From positions 806,001-870,000 of the forward strand of contig NZ_SUMB01000001.1 of NCBI RefSeq assembly GCF_005048155.1: a DNA stretch of 64,000 bases, read 5' to 3'. The notes beneath the pieces were generated by a model that was given only the letters and a program-made list of their open reading frames with translations, did not search any database and was not told where the DNA came from. Position numbers and translations under genes: made by a program. The stretch comes from Streptomyces piniterrae (GTDB lineage: Bacteria > Actinomycetota > Actinomycetes > Streptomycetales > Streptomycetaceae). Positions 1 through 6,450 of this stretch are shown here, piece after piece (within the stretch, counting starts at the first letter, position 1; every line of letters begins with the position of its first letter).

Positions 1-667
1 GGGTGACCCGGACCTCGATGGAGTTCATCTTGGCCGCCTTCTCCAACTGTGCCTCGGTGCACGGCGAGGTTCCGTAACCGCTGCCGTCCGCTGTGACGTT
101 GCCCTTGGACGAGCAGATTCCGGCGGCGCCCAGGGTTTTCGTCTGCGTGCTGACGAAGAACGCCTGCTCCGTGCCGGACTTCGGCCGCACCGTCAGCTTG
201 CCGGGTGCCAGGTAGTTGAGAGTGCCGTTGAACGTGCCGCTCACGCCCTTGCCTTGGCCCGCCGTGGTGCCGCTGCCGGCGCTGCCGCCCTGGTCCGTGC
301 TCCCGATTTCGCCGCCGCCGCCGCTCCCGTTCCCGGCCCCGGTCCGGCTCCCCTTCTCGTTCCCGTTCCCGGTCTCGTTCTTGCCCGGCGCCACCGACGC
401 TCCGCCGGACGACGACCCCTTGTCCGCCGCGTCCGGGCTCGATACGACCTTGCTCGCCTTGGCGCCGTCCTTGCCGTCCTCGCCACCCTGACAGGCGGTG
501 AGCGAGAGCGCGGCCACGGCGATCAGCGAGGCCGCAGCGACCCGGCGTCCGCGCCGGAAGCCGGAACGGGCGGTGCTGGCACTGGCGTTGGCCCCAGTGC
601 CGACACCTGCGTCGACACTTGCATTGGCATCGGCCTGGGCGCTGGTGGCGGCCTTGTTCCAGGTCAT
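1..667 (-). CDS. Secreted lipoprotein, C-terminus beyond the window
   Basis: Runs off the left edge. The ATG at 667 is preceded by an AGGGGG ribosome site. The first ~30 residues are Ala/Ser/Gly rich, then a basic patch (RRGRR), a hydrophobic stretch and a lipobox LTAC, so it should be exported and lipidated. The mature part begins with a long Gly/Ser/Asn linker, followed by a compact domain with cysteines (GICSSKG, SPCTEAQ). The N-region before the lipobox is unusually long for a lipoprotein signal. I do not recognise the domain. It faces away from the Y RNA genes. Confidence 0.75.
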   Translation of the reverse strand, partial: MTWNKAATSAQADANASVDAGVGTGANASASTARSGFRRGRRVAAASLIAVAALSLTACQGGEDGKDGAKASKVVSSPDAADKGSSSGGASVAPGKNETGNGNEKGSRTGAGNGSGGGGEIGSTDQGGSAGSGTTAGQGKGVSGTFNGTLNYLAPGKLTVRPKSGTEQAFFVSTQTKTLGAAGICSSKGNVTADGSGYGTSPCTEAQLEKAAKMNSIEVRVT

Positions 668-876
668 GGATCCCCCTTGTGGGCCGCTGCGGCACAGCGG
701 CTCTGTGTGGCGTTCGTTGGCTGCACCATCTCCGTGAGCGGTACATGATCAGCTTGGCCGGGGCCGCTGATGATCGACTAACGCCGCGCTAACGTGCCGG
801 TGACGCCGCCGCCGGCTTGCGCCCATGGGAGCGAGACCGGTCGCCACGGCCGCCCCAACGGGGCATCCCAGGGTCC

Positions 877-895
877 TCCGGACCGTAAATCCGGA
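877..895 (+). other. Hairpin resembling a Tyr anticodon arm
   Basis: A 6-bp palindromic stem TCCGGA/TCCGGA closes a 7-nt loop CCGTAAA. This is the tRNA-Tyr loop CTGTAAA except that T33 is C. An alternative outer pairing GCATCC/GGATGC (863-868 with 893-898) also exists. No T-arm or acceptor follows, so it is not a tRNA gene. It lies just upstream of the first Y RNA and could be its leader or unrelated. Confidence 0.3.
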
Positions 896-927
896 TGCCG
901 CATCGCACGCCGCTGGCTACGGTGAAC

Positions 928-1064
928 GAGTCCAGGTGCGAAGGACGGGGTTACTTCCACTCTTAATGGGGCGGTCGCGGGTTCGAGTCCCGTCGTCGAC
1001 TTCGGGTCGGCGTAGCTCAGTTGGCAGAGCACCACGTTCCCCAGCCGCTGTGATCTCTGGACAT
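928..1064 (+). ncRNA. YrlA-type Y RNA with permuted tRNA-Lys-like domain
   Basis: The ends pair: GTCCAG 930-935 with CTGGAC 1057-1062. Inside lies an internal loop, GTGCGAAGG (936-944) opposite TGATCT (1051-1056), also seen in the two RNAs near 3.1-3.35 kb. Then GGGG 947-950 can pair with CCCC. Within is every tRNA arm in permuted order: anticodon arm TTCCA-CTCTTAA-TGGGG (955-971, the Lys CTT loop), variable CGGTC, T-arm GCGGG-TTCGAGT-CCCGT (977-993), acceptor 3' strand CGTCGAC (994-1000), a short TTCGG loop, acceptor 5' strand GTCGGCG (1006-1012), TA, and D-arm GCTC-AGTTGGCA-GAGC (1015-1030). The acceptor is closed by a loop, so there is no CCA end. Bacterial Y RNAs that bind Ro60 are known to mimic tRNA; a Ro60 gene lies 2.3 kb downstream. 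A strong hairpin follows. Confidence 0.8.
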
Positions 1065-1067
1065 CCG

Positions 1068-1114
1068 AAGGCCCTGCCGGTCCACCCGCTCATGCGGGGG
1101 ACCGGCAGGGCCTT
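1068..1114 (+). terminator. Long hairpin terminator after the first Y RNA
   Basis: A perfect 16-bp inverted repeat (AAGGCCCTGCCGGTCC at 1068-1083 with its complement at 1099-1114) encloses a loop that can form a small CCCG/CGGG hairpin. No U-tract follows, which is usual for Streptomyces terminators. It would end the Y RNA on the + strand and also the minus-strand gene ending at 1145. Confidence 0.75.
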
Positions 1115-1144
1115 CATCGTCAAAACAGGACATGCGGTCGGCGG

Positions 1145-1339
1145 TTACGCCGCCTCAATGACCTCCGCGCGCACCGCCAGTGTCCAGATCTCCAGCAGCA
1201 CCGCGTAGTCCGCCATGTCCTGCGCTGTCCACGCCCGGCCGCCACGGGCGCACACAAAACGCCGTATCGATTCATTCGCGTCGGCCGCAGGAACGGGCGC
1301 ACCCGTAGAAGGAGGAGGAGTTGGGGACATGTGAGACAT
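1145..1339 (-). CDS. Small conserved actinobacterial protein, 64 aa
   Basis: Short acidic/Ala-rich protein. A Pro-rich N-terminus (SPTPPPSTGAP) leads to a helical part containing ADANESIRRFV and WTAQDMADYAVLLEIW, ending RAEVIEAA. Similar tiny proteins are common in Streptomyces accessory regions; no function is known to me. Two in-frame ATGs (1339 and 1330) are possible and neither has a convincing ribosome site. The lone gene ends next to the bidirectional hairpin at 1068-1114. Confidence 0.5.
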   Translation of the reverse strand: MSHMSPTPPPSTGAPVPAADANESIRRFVCARGGRAWTAQDMADYAVLLEIWTLAVRAEVIEAA

Positions 1340-1633
1340 GTTAGGGGCAGTCACTGACAATGCATCACCCCGTGCGCCCGGCGTACGCCCGTGGCACGCA
1401 TACCGCCCGTCCGCCTTCCAGTGCCTCAACTCACTGACCAGCGACGACCACCGACACTCCGGCTGCGCAGCGCTGTCCGCATGTGTCCAGTCCCACACGC
1501 TCCGCGTACGCCAGCGGCTGTATGCCACTGTACGCCCCCGTACGCGCCGCCGTCTGCGAGCTGTGAACAGGGCGTCAACCTGTGCCGTTACAGGGCAGAT
1601 GCCACGCGGAACCCGTGCCGCGTCCACCGCCCA

Positions 1634-2011
1634 TCAATGGAGGAACAGACAGAACGGATGGCCGGCCGGATCGAAGAAGACGCAGACGTCGTCCTGCGGC
1701 TGGAACGCTGCCCGCGTTGCTCCCAACTCGACCGCATACGCACCGGCTTTCGCGAGGTCGTCGACGCGGATGTCCAGATGCAGCATCTTCTGCTGCTCCT
1801 CGGGCCGTTCCGGCCACACCGGACGTCGATATCCCGGCTCGGACTGGAAGGAGAGCCCGACACCGCCGTCCGGGCATCTGAGCAGCACCCAGTCCGGTTC
1901 GCTCAGTTTCACCTCCCACCCCAGCAGCAGCCGGTAGAAGTCCGCGAGCGCATGCGCGTCGGGACAATCCAGGACCACCGTCGCCAGTGAAAACCGCGGA
2001 CTCCCCGACAC
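1634..2011 (-). CDS. VOC (glyoxalase/bleomycin-resistance fold) protein
   Basis: About 125 residues forming a typical single vicinal-oxygen-chelate domain: N-terminal TVVLDCPDAHALADFY, middle MLHLDIRVDDLAKA, and C-terminal FFDPAGHPFCLFL with the usual D-P-x-G-H-P-F-C element. Such proteins are dimeric metal enzymes or small-molecule binders; the substrate cannot be read here. I prefer the GTG at 2011 because AGGGGAG sits 5-6 nt upstream; ATGs at 2026 and 2035 would add 5-8 residues. The family is right, the reaction unknown. Confidence 0.8.
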   Translation of the reverse strand: MSGSPRFSLATVVLDCPDAHALADFYRLLLGWEVKLSEPDWVLLRCPDGGVGLSFQSEPGYRRPVWPERPEEQQKMLHLDIRVDDLAKAGAYAVELGATRAAFQPQDDVCVFFDPAGHPFCLFLH

Positions 2012-2212
2012 AAGGTCTCCCCTCATCGCCGTCATGTAACGATCGCCGTTCGGCAGGATCGCTGCTGCACACTGCCGCACGACGCCGTCGGGCGCCATTG
2101 TCAGTGGTCGCCCGTACCGTGGTTCTTGTCACTATCCGAGCTGCTGGCGCTTCTCGGACCCCGCTCCGCCCCCGTGACAGCGCGCGGGGGCGGAGCACCA
2201 CCTCCGCCATCA

Positions 2213-2257
2213 CACCGAGCTGGGGGGGATCCATGACACCGAGTTGGGGGGACCATG
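2213..2257 (+). repeat. Tandem copy of a ribosome site plus ATG
   Basis: Two imperfect 22-24-nt copies of ACACCGAG(C/T)TGGGGGG(G)A-CC-ATG abut each other. The second copy supplies the ATG (2255) of the PASTA lipoprotein. The first ends in an ATG at 2233 in another frame, so the apparent ribosome site and start are duplicated. Confidence 0.7.
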
Positions 2258-2854
2258 CTCCGCACCATCGCCGTCACCGCCCTCGCCGCCTCCGTCGCCG
2301 CCTGTTGTCTCGGTCTCGCCGCATGTGAGCCGGCGGCCTCCCCGTCCGCCGACGGGGCCAGTGGAAGGGAGACGGCGGCTCTGCCCGATCTCGTCGGCAA
2401 GGGCCTGCAGACGGCTCAGGACAAGGCGCAGTCGGCGGGTTTCCACCGGCTCGGCAGCCATGACGCGCGCGGCCGCGGACGTATGCAGGCATTCGACCGC
2501 AACTGGAAGGTGTGCACGCAGAAGCCCGGCCCCGGAAGACGTGACACGAACATAACCGTCGAATTCGGCGCGGTGAAGGTCGAAGAGTCCTGCCCCGGCA
2601 AGGACGCGGGAACTCAGGCGCCGCCAAAGGCAGGCAGCGTGATGCCGGACCTGAGGGGGAAATCTGTGAAAGTCGCGCGGAAAGCGATGGACTTCAACAC
2701 GAGCATCGCCGTCAAGGACGCCACAGGGCAGCGGCGCTTCATCGTCATGGAGTCCAATTGGCGGGTCTGCTCGCAGAGTCCCGCCGCCGGCACGAAGTAC
2801 GACGGGCAGCCCGTAGCGTTCCAGGCGGTCAAGTTCGGCGAGAAGTGCGACTGA
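2255..2854 (+). CDS. Lipoprotein with two PASTA-like domains
   Basis: 199 residues. A signal peptide ends in lipobox LAAC (C24). Two homologous modules follow: one from about residue 42 (ALPDLVGKGLQTAQDKAQSAGF) and one from about 129 (MPDLRGKSVKVARKAM). Each has the PASTA opening [V/M]PDLxGK..xAxxxA and a W-[K/R]-V-C-[T/S]-Q-[K/S]-P segment. PASTA domains in Streptomyces kinases and lipoproteins bind cell-wall material or act as spacers; here no kinase is attached. The start is the second of two tandem ribosome-site/ATG copies. It stands alone upstream of the Y RNA/rsr region. Confidence 0.8.
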   Translation: MLRTIAVTALAASVAACCLGLAACEPAASPSADGASGRETAALPDLVGKGLQTAQDKAQSAGFHRLGSHDARGRGRMQAFDRNWKVCTQKPGPGRRDTNITVEFGAVKVEESCPGKDAGTQAPPKAGSVMPDLRGKSVKVARKAMDFNTSIAVKDATGQRRFIVMESNWRVCSQSPAAGTKYDGQPVAFQAVKFGEKCD

Positions 2855-2910
2855 CGGGACGTGGCTGTGCCGCCGGAAAGTCGGCCCGGGGAGGGCAGCT
2901 TGGAGTTTTC

Positions 2911-2990
2911 TTGGGGCTTCGGCCTGAGGATTCGGCTTGAGGAGTTGGCCTGAGGTGTCGGCCTGAGGGTTGGTCTTGGGGGCTGTACGA
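2911..2990. repeat. Degenerate short tandem repeat
   Basis: Four to five imperfect units around TTCGGCCTGAGG(A/T/G), period about 14-16 nt, lie between the lipoprotein stop and the Y RNA cluster. No reading frame is supported through them. Confidence 0.55.
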
Positions 2991-3108
2991 GGAGTTGACC
3001 TGGGAAGTCGGCACCGAGCTGACCCAGCCCGGGAGTCGGTTCACGAACCATAAATCAGATCGCAGGGGGCGGAGGGCTGTTGTACTGTCAAGCCACAAGT
3101 TCTTGCTT

Positions 3109-3184
3109 GCACCTCCCGGTGCGCAGGCCCCGGTTCCTTCCTTTCAGAAACCGACCCGGAGCCGATTCTGATCTCGGGAGGCAC
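3109..3184 (+). ncRNA. Short Y RNA-like element without tRNA module
   Basis: CCTCCCG 3112-3118 pairs with CGGGAGG 3175-3181. Immediately inside are the same two blocks seen in the Y RNAs at 928 and 3185: GGTGCGCAGG (3118-3127) on the 5' side and TGATCTCGGG (3169-3178) on the 3' side, with GGC/GCC (3126-3128 with 3161-3163). The distal part is only a small hairpin CGGTT-13 nt-AACCG; no tRNA arms. Its 3' end abuts the 5' end of the next RNA, so the two may be cut from one transcript. The shared blocks argue for a Ro60-binding RNA. It could also be a decayed copy of its neighbour. Confidence 0.6.
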
Positions 3185-3351
3185 AGCATCGGGGTGCCCG
3201 GTGCGCAGGAAACGGATACTTCTCCTGTCAAGAGAGAGACCCGGGTTCGAATCCCGGTCTCCGGTTCATGGGTTCATGAGTCCGGAGGTAGTTCAGCGGC
3301 CCAGAACGATTTGTCTCCGTTGCCTAAATTGATCTCGGGCACCCCTATGCT
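3185..3351 (+). ncRNA. YrlA-type Y RNA with permuted tRNA-Asp-like domain
   Basis: A long terminal stem pairs AGCAT-C-GGGGTGCCCG (3185-3200) with CGGGCACCCC-T-ATGCT (3336-3351), 15 bp with one mismatch. Then comes the shared loop GTGCGCAGG opposite TGATCT, GG/CC, and AACGGA/TCCGTT (3211-3216 with 3316-3321). Inside are all tRNA arms permuted: anticodon arm TTCTC-CTGTCAA-GAGAG (3220-3236, the Asp GTC loop), T-arm CCGGG-TTCGAAT-CCCGG (3241-3257), acceptor 3' strand TCTCCGG, a 17-nt loop, acceptor 5' strand CCGGAGG (3282-3288), and D-arm GTTC-AGCGGCCCA-GAAC (3291-3307). It lies directly upstream of the Ro60 gene, the classic position for a bacterial Y RNA. The acceptor is loop-closed, so it cannot be charged like a tRNA. 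Confidence 0.85.
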
Positions 3352-3357
3352 GACGCC

Positions 3358-3376
3358 TCCCCTCCAAGTGAGGGGA
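3358..3376 (+). promoter_or_regulatory. Hairpin that buries the rsr ribosome site
   Basis: TCCCCTC (3358-3364), loop CAAGT, GAGGGGA (3370-3376): a 7-bp stem followed by ATTCTCTTTC. It lies right after the Y RNA 3' end, so it may terminate it. The right arm is also the only good Shine-Dalgarno sequence (AGGGG) for rsr, 10 nt before its ATG. Readthrough or RNA binding could therefore control rsr translation; this is inference. Confidence 0.55.
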
Positions 3377-3385
3377 TTCTCTTTC

Positions 3386-5017
3386 ATGGCCCGCTTCAAC
3401 ACCCGTAAGGCCCGTCCGTCGGCCGGCTCGCCCGTCACCACGACCGGAGAGCGGGCCGCCACCCACGAGGGCGCGACCGGTCATCTGCGCGATGCCAAGT
3501 CGGAGCTCTTCCTCCTCGCGGTCGCCAACATGGTCGGCACGGACAGCTTTTACGAAGCGGGCGGCGACCGGGACGACCGCTACACCCAGCTCATCCGGCA
3601 GCTCGCAGTCGAGGACGGAGACTGGACCGCCGGCCTGCTGGGCTGGCTGCGCGGCCCCGGCAATATGCGCACCGCCGCGATCGTCGGAGCGGCCGAGTTC
3701 GTCAAGGCCCGCCTCGACGGTGCGGTCACGCCCCCGCACGCCACCGTGACGAACCGCGCCGTCATCGCCTCCGTACTGAAGCGCCCGGACGAGCCCGGCG
3801 AACTCCTCGCGTACTGGATGGGCCAGTACGGGCGGCGGATACCGAAGCCCGTCAAGCGCGGAATCGAGGACGCCCTCGGCAGCCTCTACACCGAGCGTGC
3901 CCTTCTGAAGTACGACACCGCGGGCCACGCCTTCCGCTTCGGTGATGTGATCGAGCTGGTCCACCCCTCGCCCGCCGCGGCATGGCAGGGCGACCTGTTC
4001 AAGCACGCCATCGACCGCCGCCACGGCCGCGGCGGCGAGCCGCCGGCCACGCTCGAACTGCTGCGGACGCGCGCCATGATCGCCGACTGGCCGATCGAGC
4101 AGCGGCCCGCGCTGCTGAAGCGGCCGGACGCCGCCGAGTTCCTGCGCGGCGCGGGGATGACCTGGGAGGCGCTCGCGGGCTGGCTGCAGGGGCCGATGGA
4201 CAAGGCGGCATGGGAGGCCGTCATCCCGTCCATGGGGCTGATGGCGCTGGTGCGCAACCTCCGCAACTTCGACGAGGCCGGCGTCAGCGATACGGTCGCC
4301 GCCCGAATAGCCGCGCGCCTCGCCGACCCCGACGAGGTCGCCCGCTCGCGGATGTTCCCGTTCCGGTTCTGGGCGGCGTACAAGCACGCCCCGTCACTGC
4401 GCTGGGGCCACGCCCTGGAACAGGCGCTGGGCCACTCGCTGAGCAACGTGCCGCGGCTGCCGGGGCGCACGCTGATCCTGGTGGACCGCTCGCCGTCGAT
4501 GTTCCCCGGCTACGCCTTCTCGACCCCGAACCGCTCGGACATCTCCCTCGCCGAACAGGCCGCGGTCTTCGGCGCCGCGCTGGCCGTGCGGGCGGAGGCG
4601 CCCACACTCGTCGAATTCGGCATGCGCAGCCGCCGAATCGACGTACCGAAGGGAGCGAGCACGCTCCGGCTGATCGAGAGTTTCGAGCGGATCGACGGTA
4701 CGGACATCCCGTCCGCGGTGAAGAAGCACTACGCCGCGCATGACCGGGTGGTGGTCGTCACGGACGAGCAGACCCGCCCCGGCTGGCTGCCGTCGAACTG
4801 TCACGGCCACTGGGGCGGAATGCCGGAGACGCAGATCGACGACCTCATTCCGCGGCATGTGCCGGTGTACATGTGGAATATGGCGGGCTATCGGGCCGGC
4901 GCGGCCCCGTCCGGCGGCGCGAATCGCCATGCGTTCGGCGGCCTGACCGACCAGGCCTTCCGTCTGGTGCCGCTGCTGGAGGCGGGACGCGAGGCCAAAT
5001 GGCCCTGGCAGGAGTAG
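3386..5017 (+). CDS. rsr: TROVE-domain Ro60 orthologue (Rsr)
   Basis: 543 residues. The first ~340 form the TROVE helical-repeat ring (LFLLAVANMVGTDSFYE near the N-terminus, MGLMALVRNLRNFDE in the middle). A von Willebrand A-like domain follows, with an intact MIDAS start LVDRSPSM (D367, S369, S371). Bacterial Ro60 is a cytoplasmic RNA-binding ring that holds Y RNAs and helps in rRNA maturation and RNA decay under stress. Three Y RNA-like elements lie upstream, the nearest ending 35 nt before the ATG. ATG 3386 is chosen because homologues begin near here and AGGGG precedes it; longer forms would translate the Y RNA. No RtcB, exonuclease or PNPase gene is adjacent. Confidence 0.9.
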   Translation: MARFNTRKARPSAGSPVTTTGERAATHEGATGHLRDAKSELFLLAVANMVGTDSFYEAGGDRDDRYTQLIRQLAVEDGDWTAGLLGWLRGPGNMRTAAIVGAAEFVKARLDGAVTPPHATVTNRAVIASVLKRPDEPGELLAYWMGQYGRRIPKPVKRGIEDALGSLYTERALLKYDTAGHAFRFGDVIELVHPSPAAAWQGDLFKHAIDRRHGRGGEPPATLELLRTRAMIADWPIEQRPALLKRPDAAEFLRGAGMTWEALAGWLQGPMDKAAWEAVIPSMGLMALVRNLRNFDEAGVSDTVAARIAARLADPDEVARSRMFPFRFWAAYKHAPSLRWGHALEQALGHSLSNVPRLPGRTLILVDRSPSMFPGYAFSTPNRSDISLAEQAAVFGAALAVRAEAPTLVEFGMRSRRIDVPKGASTLRLIESFERIDGTDIPSAVKKHYAAHDRVVVVTDEQTRPGWLPSNCHGHWGGMPETQIDDLIPRHVPVYMWNMAGYRAGAAPSGGANRHAFGGLTDQAFRLVPLLEAGREAKWPWQE

Positions 5018-5114
5018 AGGGGACCTCGCCGCCCAGGTCCACACCCACCCCCACTGGGAAACCCTCGCCGGGCCCGGCGGGGCGTCTGCCTCGGACTGGT
5101 GCAGTTCGCGCTAC

Positions 5115-5423
5115 CTACTCCACGGCATACGTCAGCACATACTCAGCGCCAGAGGCGTTGAAATGCAGGGTGCGTGTGCCAGGCGTGTCCGTAATCCGCT
5201 TGTACCCGAGCACGTCATCCGGGTCTGGGTCGTCTACCTCGATGAGGATGACACCAATCCTTCCCGTGAAGCTGCACGCGTAGTCGACGCTGTAGGTCTG
5301 GCCGTCCAGCACCTTTCCACGCCAGACAGTCCCTTTGCCCTCTAGAACGATCTTCGGCTCATCGGTGTCCGTCCAGTCCTCGGTCGTGACACACGTGAGC
5401 GAGTCCAAATACAACTTGGCCAT
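5115..5423 (-). CDS. Small beta-rich protein, 102 aa
   Basis: Begins MAKLYLDSLTCVTTEDWTDTDEP, followed by short beta-type segments and an acidic turn (VDDPDPDDVLG) reminiscent of calcium-dependent C2-like or beta-sandwich proteins. Similar ~100-residue proteins occur in Streptomyces; the function is not known to me. No signal peptide. A ribosome site GAGGGG lies 6 nt before ATG 5423. Upstream are 11-bp direct repeats (5472-5493). Confidence 0.65.
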   Translation of the reverse strand: MAKLYLDSLTCVTTEDWTDTDEPKIVLEGKGTVWRGKVLDGQTYSVDYACSFTGRIGVILIEVDDPDPDDVLGYKRITDTPGTRTLHFNASGAEYVLTYAVE

Positions 5424-5471
5424 AACATCCCCTCGGTAGGATTCCTTTTCGGCACCCTGCATTCTGCCGAG

Positions 5472-5499
5472 GATCACTAAACGATCACTAAACGATCTA
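5472..5499. repeat. 11-bp tandem direct repeats, possible operator
   Basis: GATCACTAAAC occurs twice in tandem (5472-5482, 5483-5493), then a partial copy GATCTAGC. The 11-bp period puts the copies on one face of the helix. They lie about 50-75 bp upstream of the ATG at 5423, in promoter position. AT-rich compared with the surroundings. Confidence 0.6.
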
Positions 5500-5520
5500 G
5501 CACGGTATTCGTCGCCAAAA

Positions 5521-5551
5521 CGATGCCCCGCCCGACGCAGGCGGGGCATCG
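5521..5551. terminator. Perfect 12-bp hairpin
   Basis: CGATGCCCCGCC (5521-5532), loop CGACGCA, then the exact complement to 5551. It sits downstream of the minus-strand remnant ending at 5591 and is a likely terminator for it. Confidence 0.65.
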
Positions 5552-5590
5552 CCGTAGCCCACGACCGGGCAGGACTGCTCAGCTCCCCCC

Positions 5591-5716
5591 TCAGACCGCC
5601 AGCGCATCCTCGCGCAAGAACCGCGCCGGACACTGCCGGCAATACAGTGCCCGCGCCCACCGGGTCCGCGCCTCCTCAGCCGTCCGAGTCAGCCCGGACC
5701 CGGTCGCTGCGAAGAG
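5591..5716 (-). pseudogene. C-terminal remnant of a small protein
   Basis: An open frame without a start reads ...TGSGLTRTAEEARTRWARALY, then CRQCPARFLREDALAV and stop. A second, frame-broken copy of the same ending (QWPARSLHEEALAA) lies at 6451-6602. Both are followed by G/C-rich hairpins, suggesting decayed duplicates of one mobile-associated small gene. The cysteine pair in the first copy suggests a metal-binding or disulphide tail. Function unknown. Confidence 0.45.
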
Positions 5717-5727
5717 CGCACGATGAA

Positions 5728-5750
5728 GCCCCGCCCAGGGAGGGCGGGGC
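5728..5750. terminator. Perfect 9-bp G/C hairpin
   Basis: GCCCCGCCC, loop AGGGA, GGGCGGGGC. Placed just past the stop (5765) of the small minus-strand membrane protein; likely its terminator. Confidence 0.6.
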
Positions 5751-5764
5751 AGATTCGCGCGCGG

Positions 5765-5965
5765 TTACTTCAGCCGGCGAGCTAGCACGAAGCCCGAGAC
5801 GGCCCCCGCCAGCCATGCCAACAGCACCGGCGACATCAGCAGCTGAAGATGACTTCCAGCCTTCAACTCCAACCCCCGACGCCCATAGCTGAGCCGCCAC
5901 CGCGGTATCCCACCAAACGGCTCGTCAGACTCAAGACTCATTCCCGGTTCTCCGAGTACTCTCAT
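5765..5965 (-). CDS. Small single-span membrane protein, 66 aa
   Basis: An N-terminal soluble half (MRVLGEPGMSLESDEPFGG) is followed by one hydrophobic segment near the C-terminus (LLMSPVLLAWLAGAVSGFVL) and a basic tail ARRLK, giving a C-tail anchor with cytoplasmic positive end. GAGGA lies 9 nt before ATG 5965. I do not recognise the family. The neighbours are remnants, so it may be a survivor of an accessory element. Confidence 0.5.
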   Translation of the reverse strand: MRVLGEPGMSLESDEPFGGIPRWRLSYGRRGLELKAGSHLQLLMSPVLLAWLAGAVSGFVLARRLK

Positions 5966-6032
5966 GACAGAGCTATCCTCAATCACGTGTGGATCTCTAC
6001 TGATCAGCAGGGGGCAACCTGCTGGTTGGGCT

Positions 6033-6056
6033 GGCCGGGCGTTGAGGCGCCCGGCC
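6033..6056. terminator. Perfect 9-bp G/C hairpin
   Basis: GGCCGGGCG (6033-6041), loop TTGAGG, CGCCCGGCC (6048-6056). It could terminate the minus-strand fragment at 6100-6267. Confidence 0.5.
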
Positions 6057-6099
6057 TTCTGCATGCGGCGACTAGGCGACCGCCCCACGGCCCGACATG

Positions 6100-6267
6100 C
6101 CGAGAAACATAGAGCATGGCGGGTGTCGCTGACGGGCACTCAACAAGCGCTTCGACGGTGAAGGTGTTAACCCATTCGAGTGACGCCTTAACAAATTCCG
6201 CCTGCATTTTTTCGATAATTCCCAGGTTCCTGGCCTGCGGCCCTGCGATCTCGAATTCCCTGCTATG
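6100..6267 (-). pseudogene. Coding-like fragment of unknown gene
   Basis: On the minus strand an open frame reads HSREFEIAGPQARNLGII, then EKMQAEFVKASLEWVNTF and TVEALVECPSATPAM. It looks like real helical protein, but it has no start with a ribosome site and a stop (TAG) shortly upstream. The base composition here (6150-6310) is visibly AT-richer than the flanks, a sign of foreign origin. The product is not identified. The rest of 5966-6637 holds only hairpins and the remnant at 6451-6602. Confidence 0.3.
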
Positions 6268-6408
6268 GCGCCTCCGCGGCTACTTTCACCTCGCCGTGCC
6301 GAAATGACTAACCGTCTCCAGGCTGTCTGAAAACAATCGGAAGGTCGTCAGCCCGTGGCCGGAACCTGTCCATGACCGCGGTGAACGCCGGTACCGACGA
6401 ACGCAGAA

Positions 6409-6432
6409 GCCCCACCCGGAGGCGGGTGGGGC
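6409..6432. terminator. 9-bp hairpin behind the second remnant
   Basis: GCCCCACCC, loop GGAGGC, GGGTGGGGC. It occupies the same position relative to the 6451-6602 remnant as the hairpin at 5521-5551 does to the first copy. Confidence 0.5.
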
Positions 6433-6450
6433 TCTTCGCTGCGTCCACAG

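Noticed and set aside
951..1031. Ordinary tRNA-Lys gene
   Set aside because: The arms are in the wrong order: the 3' half comes first and the acceptor is closed by a short loop, so no linear tRNA can form. Misassembly was considered, but the same order recurs independently at 3220-3308 with other sequences.
3080..3385. N-terminal extension of the Ro60 protein
   Set aside because: The frame is open, but it runs through two structured RNAs and has Arg/Pro/Ser-rich nonsense composition; the TROVE domain begins after ATG 3386.
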